Shown in pieces: positions 40,318 to 49,808 of a stretch of 64,000 bases of DNA. This DNA is from Clostridia bacterium (GTDB lineage Bacteria > Bacillota > Clostridia > Christensenellales > UBA1242). The position numbers and the translations under genes were made by a program. The first letter of the stretch is position 1; each line of letters opens with the position of its first letter. The notes beneath the pieces are model-generated. The model saw only the letters and a list, made by a program, of their open reading frames with translations, searched no databases and was not told the origin of the DNA. Location: contig JAEEMI010000010.1 of NCBI GenBank assembly GCA_016283155.1, forward strand, positions 1 to 64,000, read 5' to 3'.

Positions 40318-40938
40318 ATGCAAACATTACAACAATTGTTAAACAATCCCGAAATTTTACATACATATGCACTTGCCGATAATTCACTTTATCACGTCGA
40401 GCACAACATTAATCACGCGTTACGGGTAATGCAGATTGCACAGGCTTTAGCAACAAAATTAAAGCTAAGTACCACCGACATCGAGAATGTGGGTATCGCA
40501 GGACTACTGCACGACTTAGGGGCAAGCAATTTTGGTAAGGACGGACACGCAGCACGCAGTTATGAAAAAGCAAAACAATTTACCACAAACCAAGCAATTT
40601 TAGCGGCAATTCGTGAACACAGCAGCGGATACCCTAGCACCTATGGTTACATTTTAACTCTTGCTGATAAATTAGATATTTGCGGAGAACGTTTGACTGA
40701 ATTAGGTAAAACGATTGCAGGTGTACGTCAAATAGAACACTTACAAAAAATGACTTTTAAGATTGCTCAGCAAACTTTAACGATTCAATTTACCAGTGAT
40801 GGTAAACTCAATCGCCAAGAATTAGATGCCTATTATTTCATTCAAAAAATTGCGAACTCAATCAAAAACTTTGCTAAACATTTTCATTTGCAATCGCGTG
40901 TATATCTTGATCACGAACTTTGGCAAGTTCTAAATTAA
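40318..40938 (+). CDS. HD-domain protein
   Basis: HNINHALRVMQIAQALA…GLLHDLG. Confidence 0.75.
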   Translation: MQTLQQLLNNPEILHTYALADNSLYHVEHNINHALRVMQIAQALATKLKLSTTDIENVGIAGLLHDLGASNFGKDGHAARSYEKAKQFTTNQAILAAIREHSSGYPSTYGYILTLADKLDICGERLTELGKTIAGVRQIEHLQKMTFKIAQQTLTIQFTSDGKLNRQELDAYYFIQKIANSIKNFAKHFHLQSRVYLDHELWQVLN

Positions 40939-40945
40939 AAATTAA

Positions 40946-41020
40946 TGGTCGGAGCGGCGGGAATTGAACCCACGACCTCAAGCCCCCCAGACTTGCGCGA
41001 TACCACTACGCTACGCCCCG
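40946..41020 (-). tRNA. tRNA-Pro (anticodon GGG), CCA encoded
   Basis: Acceptor CGGGGCG/CGCTCCG, anticodon arm CAAGT-CTGGGGG-GCTTG. Confidence 0.92.
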
Positions 41021-41059
41021 TCGCCCAAATATAGCATAACCAATAAAAAACTTCAACCG

Positions 41060-41770
41060 TTAATATTCGACATTAAATAATGTTAAACCTTTAGCAGGCA
41101 CAGTTTTCCCTGCTTGGCGACGGTCGCGTGAATCCAAAACTGTTTTCACATCGCGGCCGTCCAATAAAGTTCCAACAATAATACGTACCATATTATGTAA
41201 GAAACCATTACCGCGTACCACAAACCAAACCTCATCTGGTGCCGGGGTTTCCACATCTAAACTGTAAATTGTACGAATGGGACTTTTGTCGCGGATTTCC
41301 GCACAAAACGCCGTAAAATCGTGAGTACCAACTAACTGTGCTGCTTGTTCACGTAAATGAACTATATCAACCGGTTTATATAATTGCCAATGGTCTACGT
41401 CGCGTGCTGGATGACGTGTCGGTGAGATATAACATTTATAAATGTAAGTTTTTGCTTTCGCATCACTGCGGGCGTTAAACTTCGGCAACAATTCCGCCGC
41501 CGTAACCGCTACATCAGATGGTAAGTAACTATTAACACCCAACAAAAATTGGTAAATTTTTATATCTTCACGGGGACACAAACAAGACACAATTTGTCCG
41601 ACCGCGTGTACACCGGCATCCGTGCGTCCACTACCCACTACTTTAACCGGTGTTGCAAAATAATGTGCAATCGCTTTTTCTAATTCTTCTTGCACCGTGC
41701 GTTGCCCCTTTTGTGTTTGGAAGCCCGCAAATTTTGTTCCCACATACTCACATTGAATTTTCAAATGCAC
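41060..41770 (-). CDS. truA: tRNA pseudouridine synthase A (GTG start proposed)
   Basis: YVGTKFAGFQTQKGQRTVQEELEKAI, GSGRTDAGVHAVGQ, FLHNMVRIIVGTL; TACACT 5 nt before GTG 41770. Confidence 0.92.
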   Translation of the reverse strand: MHLKIQCEYVGTKFAGFQTQKGQRTVQEELEKAIAHYFATPVKVVGSGRTDAGVHAVGQIVSCLCPREDIKIYQFLLGVNSYLPSDVAVTAAELLPKFNARSDAKAKTYIYKCYISPTRHPARDVDHWQLYKPVDIVHLREQAAQLVGTHDFTAFCAEIRDKSPIRTIYSLDVETPAPDEVWFVVRGNGFLHNMVRIIVGTLLDGRDVKTVLDSRDRRQAGKTVPAKGLTLFNVEY

Positions 41771-41903
41771 ACCGCAGTGTAACACGAAATAGTGAAGAGT
41801 GTCGAGCGGTAGCGAAAAAACACCACAGGTGCTAAAAGAAAAGAGTGAATGATAAATTTGGCGTCTAATTTTACCAACACTATTCACTTTTCATTTTTTA
41901 TAA

Positions 41904-42833
41904 TTATTTTTTGCGTTTTTTGGAAATCGCAACACCTAAGATTGTACCAATGGTGCCAAGTCCTGCCGCACCCCCCGTGGTTCCAGCCACGGCAGCCACC
42001 ACCGCGGTATTGGTTTGATTGTTTATATTATCAGTTACTGTTGTAGTTTCCGTAGGTATTTGAATATTTTCCGGGTTTTGTTGATTTTCATTATTATCGT
42101 TTTGGTTTTCATTATTATTTTGATTATTTCCGGCGTTGTAACCCCAAACCACTTCAGCGTTATTATTACCTTTCCAATTTGGCAACCAACCATCCGGTTG
42201 AGATGCTGCTTCACAATAAATTGTGGTTAAATTGGTACACCAATCGAAAACACAATTATCCATCTCTGTTACACTGGCAGGAATCACAATTGATGTTAAA
42301 CTTGAACAACAATCAAAAGCTCCCATACCAATATACTTTAAATTATTAGGTAATTTAACATTATTTAACAAAGTACAACGATAAAATGCGCAATCTCCTA
42401 TATAAGTAACATTATCTGGAATTTCAATTTCGGTTAAATATTGCATTTCACTAAATGCCCGATAACTAATACGTTCTAAACTATCAGGTAATTCCACAGA
42501 TAAAATCTCATACCAGATCATAAAATCTCCAAAGCACTTGGTTGATACAAAATTATATTCTCCAGATTCTCCAGCACTACCTCGTAATACACGCACCCCA
42601 TTAGGCACAACTATTTCATAAAAATCAGCAGACATACCACTTGTTATATTTATAACACTAATCTCAGCGTTTTCAACTTCAAAATAATCGGCAGTTATCT
42701 TAAAAATTGTTGGCTCATAATCATCATAATCATCCGCGCTGACCATTGGTCCCACAGTAAAGATTAACGCAACTGATGCCACCATTACGGCTAACATTAC
42801 ACCCAAAGTTGTGAAAAGTGCTTTTTTGTTCAT
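41904..42833 (-). CDS. BspA-like LRR surface protein with C-terminal Gly-rich TM/KKRKK tail
   Basis: Signal peptide; IEIPDNVTYIGDCAFYRCTLLNNVKLPNNLKYIGMGAF repeats; SD AGGAGGT. Confidence 0.87.
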   Translation of the reverse strand: MNKKALFTTLGVMLAVMVASVALIFTVGPMVSADDYDDYEPTIFKITADYFEVENAEISVINITSGMSADFYEIVVPNGVRVLRGSAGESGEYNFVSTKCFGDFMIWYEILSVELPDSLERISYRAFSEMQYLTEIEIPDNVTYIGDCAFYRCTLLNNVKLPNNLKYIGMGAFDCCSSLTSIVIPASVTEMDNCVFDWCTNLTTIYCEAASQPDGWLPNWKGNNNAEVVWGYNAGNNQNNNENQNDNNENQQNPENIQIPTETTTVTDNINNQTNTAVVAAVAGTTGGAAGLGTIGTILGVAISKKRKK

Positions 42834-42906
42834 TTTACCTCCTGCAAGAACGAACTTTACTCAACTATAGTATAATATCAAAAAATAATCAAGCGATTAT
42901 TACAGT

Positions 42907-42933
42907 AAAAAAAAGTCCGCATTGCACGGACCT
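42907..42933 (-). terminator. Rho-independent terminator of rpmH-jag cluster
   Basis: aaaaaaaagtccg cattgca cggac. Confidence 0.65.
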
Positions 42934-42950
42934 TCTTTGCTTAATAATAA

Positions 42951-43733
42951 TTATCTAGCACCGGGTTTAATAACCAAATAGCGATGTGGTTCAACACCTT
43001 CACTTTCGGTGATAATGCCTTCAACATCTTGTAAGGTTAAGTGAACAATTACACGTTCACGGGCTGGCATTGGATCCAAACGAACCGAACGACCAGTGTT
43101 TTTAACTTGTTCTGCTTTACGTTTTGCTAATTCAATTAAATAATCCTTACGTTTAGCACGGTAGTTACCAATATCTACCATTACCCGACGTGGTTCATCA
43201 CTATGTGTGTTAATCGCAATCGCACTAACAATTGCATTAATCGCCGCCATTGTGCGACCATTCTTACCAATTAAACGTCCCACATCTTCACCATCGACTG
43301 CAATCACGAATTCTTGATCATCGTGTGAAGTGGTAACGGTTAAGTTGTCGCCCATTAATTTAAAGAACTCTTCAGCAAAAGCTAAAGTTTTTTTGAATTT
43401 CGGACAATCTGGATTAAACTCGGTAACCTTGCGTGGTTCTTTTGTTGGTTTTTTGGTTTTGGTTTTACCACCAATTTCAAATTCTTCCACAATTGGTTCA
43501 GCAGTAGTTTTAACTTCTGGCTCTGCTTCAACCGGAGTTGCGGTCGGTTCTTCCGTTTCTGCTACAGGTTGAGCATTGGCTTTCACCGTAACTTTAACTT
43601 GCATTTTGCGGAACATTCCGCCTTCGTCGACCACTTCAAAATCGACTTCATCCAAAGCAACACCGAGTTCGGCACATCCTTTGGTAATGGCTTCGTCCAA
43701 AGACTTAGCACTAACTGTTACTGATTGATTCAT
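42951..43733 (-). CDS. jag: Jag/KhpB-like KH-R3H RNA-binding protein
   Basis: VDGEDVGRLIGKNGRTMAAINAIV KH; R3H MPARERVIVHLTLQDVEGIITESEGVEPHRYLVIKP; position after yidC. Confidence 0.93.
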   Translation of the reverse strand: MNQSVTVSAKSLDEAITKGCAELGVALDEVDFEVVDEGGMFRKMQVKVTVKANAQPVAETEEPTATPVEAEPEVKTTAEPIVEEFEIGGKTKTKKPTKEPRKVTEFNPDCPKFKKTLAFAEEFFKLMGDNLTVTTSHDDQEFVIAVDGEDVGRLIGKNGRTMAAINAIVSAIAINTHSDEPRRVMVDIGNYRAKRKDYLIELAKRKAEQVKNTGRSVRLDPMPARERVIVHLTLQDVEGIITESEGVEPHRYLVIKPGAR

Positions 43734-44863
43734 TTTCTTCCTCCTTTGAAATACTTCGCGTGCGGATTGATTACCGTAGCATCGAAATCTTTAGTAATTT
43801 CCGGCTTTTTCATATGCTTTAAAATCAAGTCAATCAAGAAAGCAAAGCCTACCGATAATAAAGTTGATACAACTGATGATGCAATCATATAGATAGCAAA
43901 CGCTGAAGTTTGCATTGTAGCAAAGAACACATAAATGATTGGCATTGTCCACAGCATAATTTTACCCATTTGTGCTGGATCAACCATTGGTTTTTCTTCG
44001 CCGTTATTCTGTAATTTAGCATCACGCAATGAATAAGTAATAATTGGTTCAGCTTTTTTAGTTTCAACTTTTTTCGGTGCGTTACGTTTTGCCATTATCG
44101 CATTAACTTTTGTTGAAACAAAAATTGTTACCGCAGAAATTACCGCCAACAAGAAGAAACCATTATTTTGGTTCTTAATATCAATGTAACTGTAAATTTT
44201 TTCGTATTCGGCTTTTTGTTCGTCCGTGGTTAAACGGAAATCTTCGGGTTGATTTTTGTTGTAATCATCCACTGATTTAGTCGCTTTAGCTAATGGGCTA
44301 TCTGGTTGCCAAATATTTTTAATCCAACCAGCCGATACTTTGGTAGCTTGATATTTCTGGTTTAGTAAATCAGTCAACTCGACCGTTTGTGCCTCAGTTA
44401 AGTTATCAGCATCTTTACCTTCAATGTATTCTTGATAAACACCTTGTAATTCTTGGTATTGAAGACGGATATTATAATTAGAAATATTATTCAAAGCACC
44501 CATCACTTGGAAGAAGACGACCATTGTAATAATGATACTTAACAAAGAAATTAAACTACTGCCTAAACCACCAACACCATATTTTTGATATAAAGCTTGA
44601 CGAGCGCGAGCAAAGGCCAATGGGTCATTGCCATAAGTTTTTTGTAAATCAGCCAATTCACCCGACAACGCTTGTTGCTTAATTTGGGTACGGCGAGTTA
44701 AGAAACGGTTACAAAAATCTAACGGCGCCAAAATTAATTTAATAAATAAGGTAAAAAAGACAATCGCAAAGGCATAAGAAACCCAACCCCAACTCATAAT
44801 TTGGGACAGTAACCAATATACGAAACCTTGGACACCTGAACCAGATGGAAACTGAATATTCAT
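43730..44863 (-). CDS. yidC: YidC/Oxa1 membrane insertase
   Basis: FTLFIKLILAPLDFCNRFLTRRTQIKQQALSGELADLQKTYGND; location. Confidence 0.92.
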   Translation of the reverse strand: MNIQFPSGSGVQGFVYWLLSQIMSWGWVSYAFAIVFFTLFIKLILAPLDFCNRFLTRRTQIKQQALSGELADLQKTYGNDPLAFARARQALYQKYGVGGLGSSLISLLSIIITMVVFFQVMGALNNISNYNIRLQYQELQGVYQEYIEGKDADNLTEAQTVELTDLLNQKYQATKVSAGWIKNIWQPDSPLAKATKSVDDYNKNQPEDFRLTTDEQKAEYEKIYSYIDIKNQNNGFFLLAVISAVTIFVSTKVNAIMAKRNAPKKVETKKAEPIITYSLRDAKLQNNGEEKPMVDPAQMGKIMLWTMPIIYVFFATMQTSAFAIYMIASSVVSTLLSVGFAFLIDLILKHMKKPEITKDFDATVINPHAKYFKGGRK

Positions 44864-44873
44864 ATAAAAATGA

Positions 44874-45206
44874 TTATAACATAAGTCCGGCTTTTTTCAA
44901 AGTGTTTTCCAAATCTAAAGTAATATACAATAAATGTTGTTTGGGTAATTCTGGCTTTGCCACCACAATTAAATTTGTATGTGAATTAACACGATGTAAC
45001 AATGGGCGCATCGCTTCGCGCATTAAACGCGCAGAGCGGTGACGAATAACACTATTGCCAACTTTTTTACTAGCACTAAAACCGATTTTTAAATTTGCTG
45101 CCGAACAAAAATACACCACCACGTATTCGCCACTCTGGCGCTTCCCGTGTTGGTGTAAATAGTTAAAAGTTTTTCGCTTCTTCAAGCGATACCGTAAAGG
45201 TAACAT
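44874..45206 (-). CDS. rnpA: Ribonuclease P protein component
   Basis: LKKRKTFNYLHQHGKRQSGEYVVVYF, GFSASKKVGNSVIRHRSARLMREAMR. Confidence 0.94.
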   Translation of the reverse strand: MLPLRYRLKKRKTFNYLHQHGKRQSGEYVVVYFCSAANLKIGFSASKKVGNSVIRHRSARLMREAMRPLLHRVNSHTNLIVVAKPELPKQHLLYITLDLENTLKKAGLML

Positions 45207-45207
45207 C

Positions 45208-45345
45208 TTATTTAGTGGTTAAGCGTTTGCGACCACGCGCACGACGACGGCGCAAAACATTACGTCCGCCAACAGTTTTCATACGTTTGCGGAAACCAAC
45301 CGCACGACGACGTTTAACTTTACTAGGTTGCCAAGTTCTTTTCAT
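45208..45345 (-). CDS. rpmH: 50S ribosomal protein L34 (45 aa; absent from ORF track)
   Basis: [45 protein letters not shown]. Confidence 0.97.
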   Translation of the reverse strand: MKRTWQPSKVKRRRAVGFRKRMKTVGGRNVLRRRRARGRKRLTTK

Positions 45346-45420
45346 AGAAAGTATCTTATCATACAAACCACTCGCCCGTCAACATTAACTTTTTCATTAC
45401 TGACTTAATTAACCAAACAA

Positions 45421-45891
45421 TTAATTAACATAGTGTTGTAAAATGTTTAATTGATTGGTCAAAATTAAGTTTTTCAAACGTGTGGGGCGTAAATCGATAT
45501 CTACCAACTCGTCATTAGTAACCCAACGCAATTCATTTTTCAAAGTTTTTTTACCGTCTTGCTCTAAACGCACATAGTTTTCGGTCGAAACTTTTTGTTT
45601 TGGTTTCACAAGATAATAAAAGATTACTGAATGATTAGCACGTCCCTTTTTATCATAAAATTGTTCGTGAATCACAACCAATTTTTTAATATCAACCACT
45701 AAACCAGTTTCTTCTTGGACTTCACGCAAAACAGCCGCTTGACTAGTTTCACCAATTGCTACGTGTCCGCCTGGTAAATGATAATAATCGGCATCATCAA
45801 CCCGCATCACTAAAGTTTTCTGGTCTTGTTGAATGATGGCTCGTGCACAATAATTGAAGCGCATTGTTTCGGTTTTAATTTTTATGTCCAT
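45421..45891 (-). CDS. NUDIX hydrolase
   Basis: GGHVAIGETSQAAVLREVQEETGLVV Nudix box. Confidence 0.92.
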   Translation of the reverse strand: MDIKIKTETMRFNYCARAIIQQDQKTLVMRVDDADYYHLPGGHVAIGETSQAAVLREVQEETGLVVDIKKLVVIHEQFYDKKGRANHSVIFYYLVKPKQKVSTENYVRLEQDGKKTLKNELRWVTNDELVDIDLRPTRLKNLILTNQLNILQHYVN

Positions 45892-45978
45892 TACTTATAA
45901 TACTATAAATTAAACCACTTGTCATTTTCAATGAACAGTTATTTACAAAAAATCAAAAACTGTGCTAATCTATAAAAT

Positions 45979-47340
45979 ATGGACGTCAAGGAAATTTGGG
46001 AAAAAGCGAAACCGATTATTCAAAACAATGTGAGCAGCATTTCTTTTGACCTTTATATTCAACCATTAATGCCAGAAGCATTTGAGGACGGCACGTTTAT
46101 TTTGTCAGCGATGTCCACACGTGATGCGAATTATGCCCGCAATGAACGTCACTTTCCACACATCGACGATGCAATTAAAAAAGTTGCACCCTTAGTTGAA
46201 AAAGTGGAAATTATCGATGCTGTCGAAAAAGAACGCCGTGATGCCCGTAATAATCCAACACCTGAAACTCCACTACCTGAACCAATTATTTACAATAATA
46301 ACATTAACCCACAACAAACTTTTGCCAATTTTATCGTCGGTAAATCTAACCAAGAAGTTGCCGCAATGGCAGAATTTGTTGCCAAACACCCTGGTAAAAA
46401 AATTAACCCCTTATTTATTTATGGTCGTTCAGGTTTAGGCAAAACTCACTTATTAAATGCAATTGCTAACCAACTTTTAGAAGACAAACCGTCAACTAAA
46501 TTAGTTTTAACTTCAATTGAAAAATTTACCGACGATTACGTCAGTGTCATTAAACAAAAAGGTGACTTTGGTGCGTTCCGTGAAAAGTACCGCAATGTTG
46601 ATGTGTTGTTAATTGATGATGTGCAAGAATTAGCCAGCAAACAAGCGACACAAGAAGAGTTCTTCCACACCTTTAATGATTTATTTGAACATCAACGCCA
46701 AATTGTTTTAACCAGCGACCGTCATCCTAACGAAATTGCTACTTTATCAGAACGTCTGCAATCGCGTTTGAAAAGTGGTATTTTCCAAGATATCCGCAAC
46801 CCTGATGTGGAAATGCGTACCGCAATTTTACAAAAGAAAGCAGCTTTAGAAGATAAATATTTACCCAACGAAGTTGCTTCCTATATTGCCGAATATTCGA
46901 ATAAAATCAACGAAAACATTCGTGATATGGAAGGTCACTTAGTCAAAATCATTGTGTACGCCGAATTAAACGGTCATACAATTCCGACAATTGAAGATTG
47001 TAACACTGCACTATCAGATAATTCTGGCGACGAAGAAACGGCACGCGTTGGTGATACCGCCGCACGTATCATTGCGACTACGGCTAATTATTTTGATGTT
47101 ACCCCCGATGAAATTACGGGTAAACGTCGTACCGAAAAATTAGCTAACGCCCGTTCGGTCGCCGCTTATTTATTAACCAAGAAATTAGAAGATGTACCCT
47201 TAACCGAAATTGGTGAAATTGTCGGCAGTCGTACCCACGCGTGGGTCATTTTCTCCCGTGATAAAATTGAAAAACAAATGACCACCGACCCTAAAATTAA
47301 AAATGCCGTTGACGATATTTTAAAACAATTAGACAAATAA
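45979..47340 (+). CDS. dnaA: Chromosomal replication initiator DnaA with divergent domain IV
   Basis: FANFIVGKSNQEVAAMAEFVA, GRSGLGKTHLLNAIANQL, VLLIDDVQELA; signature region IGEIVGSRTHAWVIFSRDKI. Confidence 0.96.
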   Translation: MDVKEIWEKAKPIIQNNVSSISFDLYIQPLMPEAFEDGTFILSAMSTRDANYARNERHFPHIDDAIKKVAPLVEKVEIIDAVEKERRDARNNPTPETPLPEPIIYNNNINPQQTFANFIVGKSNQEVAAMAEFVAKHPGKKINPLFIYGRSGLGKTHLLNAIANQLLEDKPSTKLVLTSIEKFTDDYVSVIKQKGDFGAFREKYRNVDVLLIDDVQELASKQATQEEFFHTFNDLFEHQRQIVLTSDRHPNEIATLSERLQSRLKSGIFQDIRNPDVEMRTAILQKKAALEDKYLPNEVASYIAEYSNKINENIRDMEGHLVKIIVYAELNGHTIPTIEDCNTALSDNSGDEETARVGDTAARIIATTANYFDVTPDEITGKRRTEKLANARSVAAYLLTKKLEDVPLTEIGEIVGSRTHAWVIFSRDKIEKQMTTDPKIKNAVDDILKQLDK

Positions 47341-47394
47341 TTAACAAAATCTTTTAATAAAGAACCGACAAAAATAAAGTCTTTTTTAGCATTG

Positions 47395-47414
47395 CGAAAA
47401 ATGTCGAAAAATGT
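47395..47414 (+). repeat. Perfect tandem 10-mer CGAAAAATGT x2 downstream of dnaA
   Basis: attgCGAAAAATGTCGAAAAATGTCtaacg. Confidence 0.8.
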
Positions 47415-47462
47415 CTAACGATTTGCATTTTAAGTTTGCAATAATTTTATTATAATAAAGGT

Positions 47463-47906
47463 ATGAAACATCAATTTACAGAGGAAGCCAACGATTGTTT
47501 AGCGCCAGATTTCGTCATTGATTTTTTGGCAACAATGATGCACACCGAAATTAGCAATCCGATACAACGTGATGGCGATGTTTTGTGGGTAACTTTATCC
47601 GACCAAACTACAGCGCGAATTACTGCCCCCAAAGTCGACCGCTCAACGATACCGCCGGAACAATCCGAAGCCACGGTACACAACATTGCAACTTTACGTT
47701 ATGTAATGCAACACGATTATGGTTATGGCGACGAAAATGTCAACCACGAAATTAACCAATTAGAATTACACAATTTGGACGAATGCCGTACTTATTTAGA
47801 AGACGCTATTGGCAGTCAGTTAAATGCATACTTTACCAACTACTTAATTGAATTTATGAACGGCGAAAAATATCTTTTATCAATTGAATTAAAACAAAAG
47901 CAATAG
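47463..47906 (+). CDS. Hypothetical protein (147 aa) between dnaA and dnaN
   Basis: ORF; TATAAT 47451-47456, 6 nt before ATG. Confidence 0.65.
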   Translation: MKHQFTEEANDCLAPDFVIDFLATMMHTEISNPIQRDGDVLWVTLSDQTTARITAPKVDRSTIPPEQSEATVHNIATLRYVMQHDYGYGDENVNHEINQLELHNLDECRTYLEDAIGSQLNAYFTNYLIEFMNGEKYLLSIELKQKQ

Positions 47907-47938
47907 ACACTTTGGCGAAATTTTGTTATCATATAAGT

Positions 47939-49045
47939 ATGAAATTTATATGTGATGGAGAAGATTTAAAGACCGCGGTGGCAATTGTAGCACACGGTAC
48001 TAACAGTAAAACGGTAAACCCGATTTTGGAAGGTATTAAAATTGAAGCCAAAGGCAATGAAGTAACTTTCTTTGCAACCGATTTGGAATTATACATCCGC
48101 AAAACTATTCACGCTGATGTTAAACAAGAAGGCGCAGTTTTATTACCAGGTAAATTATTTGGTGAATACATCGGTAAAATTGGTCAAGGTCCAATCACCT
48201 TTACCAGTTCGGATACTGCGGCAGTAATTGAACACGGCGAAGGCAACGACGGTAATTTCTCTTGTATGCCTATTAATGAATATCCTGATTTAATCGATTT
48301 AAACGCTAAACCATTATTCTTTTTAAAAGCGGCGGATTTGCGCGAAGTAATTAGCAAAACCACCCCATTTACCGCACAAGATAATTCTCGTCCGGTTTTA
48401 CGTGGTGCTTTGTTTGATGTTGATGCAACTAATAATACTTTAACCGCAGTTGCTTTGGATGGTTTCCGTTTAGCCCGCATTATTAAACCGTTAGTTCGTC
48501 CTACTGGTTCAGCTAAATTAATCATTCCAAGTCGTGCTTTGGAAGAAATGCGCCGAATGTTAACTGATGATAAAGAAGAAATCGGTTTAATTGTTGAAAA
48601 GAAATTTGTCCAAATTGCGATTGGCAGTACAGTATTTGCTTCACGTTTGATTGATGGCGATTTTGTTAATTACCGCCAAATTATTCCAACTGAATTTAAT
48701 TCTAGTGTGGTTGTCGAAACTGCTCCATTATTAGCGGCGGTTGGTCGTGCTGGTTTGTTATCTGGTACTAACAAAATTAATTTGTTAACTTTAACCACTG
48801 CTGATAAGAGTTTGGAATTATTTGCTAATAACGAAATGGGTCAAATTAATGAACGTGTGCCCGCTAACTTAGACGGTACCAGCATTAAAATTGCGTTTAA
48901 CTCTAAATATATGTTTGATGCGTTAAATACCATTACGGACGAATTTGTAAAACTTTCGTTCACTACTCCATTAGCACCTTGTGTTGTTACCAGTGCCAAA
49001 CGTGGTGATTATTTATTCTTAGTCTTACCTGTGAGGTTGGGTTAA
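47939..49045 (+). CDS. dnaN: DNA polymerase III beta clamp
   Basis: MKFICDGEDLKTAV…NPILEGIKIEA; DNSRPVLRGALFDV; ALDGFRLAR. Confidence 0.95.
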   Translation: MKFICDGEDLKTAVAIVAHGTNSKTVNPILEGIKIEAKGNEVTFFATDLELYIRKTIHADVKQEGAVLLPGKLFGEYIGKIGQGPITFTSSDTAAVIEHGEGNDGNFSCMPINEYPDLIDLNAKPLFFLKAADLREVISKTTPFTAQDNSRPVLRGALFDVDATNNTLTAVALDGFRLARIIKPLVRPTGSAKLIIPSRALEEMRRMLTDDKEEIGLIVEKKFVQIAIGSTVFASRLIDGDFVNYRQIIPTEFNSSVVVETAPLLAAVGRAGLLSGTNKINLLTLTTADKSLELFANNEMGQINERVPANLDGTSIKIAFNSKYMFDALNTITDEFVKLSFTTPLAPCVVTSAKRGDYLFLVLPVRLG

Positions 49046-49749
49046 TGAATTATCAAAGTTGCGAAGCGATTAACCGTAGTTTTATCGTAACACCTGAAGG
49101 CCAAGTGGCTTGTCCAGCTGTGCGAATGATGGTTAATAACAGTATGCAACGTGCTTACATTTTTACGAATTTATTCTTTTACGATATTACCCAACGTGAA
49201 ATTAATAAGTTGTGTAATAAAATTCGTAAAACTTATGAAGTTGTCATTGGCTCTTCCGAATTCGCACCAGAAGATGTGGACCACTTATTCCCTAATATTT
49301 CGGCCAGATTTGCTTCTGAAGTTGGCAATAACTCATTAGATCCGTTAATTAAAATTGAGTTGGCTAAAGTTAAACCAACGATGATGTTACAATTATCTAA
49401 AACTGAACAAAAGCAAATTGACCAAATGCATTCTTCAATTTGCAATACCGAAATTAACAAGTTTAAAAAAGCATTAATTATCACCCAAGATAACAAAGGT
49501 AAACCTTATGAAATTTCTTTATCGGAAAAATATGTTAATAACTTACCTGAACGTTGTCGCCGTTTTTTAAAACCCACTATTAAAATGTTAGCCTATATGG
49601 ACGGTCTGCAATTTGATCAATTTGAAATTTCGCCTGACTATCACATTACTTATACTTGGTCAGACGTCCACCCAAAGTTTGAAGAAGAACCATTAAAAGA
49701 AGCAATTAAAGACATTATTGCTGGTAAAAACGAAAATTCTGATGTTTAA
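49045..49749 (+). CDS. Hypothetical protein (234 aa), translationally coupled to dnaN
   Basis: TAATG overlap with dnaN stop. Confidence 0.65.
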   Translation: MNYQSCEAINRSFIVTPEGQVACPAVRMMVNNSMQRAYIFTNLFFYDITQREINKLCNKIRKTYEVVIGSSEFAPEDVDHLFPNISARFASEVGNNSLDPLIKIELAKVKPTMMLQLSKTEQKQIDQMHSSICNTEINKFKKALIITQDNKGKPYEISLSEKYVNNLPERCRRFLKPTIKMLAYMDGLQFDQFEISPDYHITYTWSDVHPKFEEEPLKEAIKDIIAGKNENSDV

Positions 49750-49808
49750 AACGCATTCTAATTGAATAAACCATTGCGAAACATTACGAAAACAATTATA
49801 ATAAAGTT

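Noticed and set aside
41771-41887. N-terminal 39-aa extension of TruA in the ORF track
   Set aside because: Extension has no TruA similarity; GTG at 41770 with TACACT 5 nt upstream fits the conserved start
36393-42833. Sortase-anchored (LPXTG) surface proteins
   Set aside because: No LPXTG-like motif before the C-terminal TM; reported as a different tail type
49750-49808. T-box or other riboswitch upstream of serS
   Set aside because: The 59-bp gap has TATAAT 6 nt before ATG and no room for a leader
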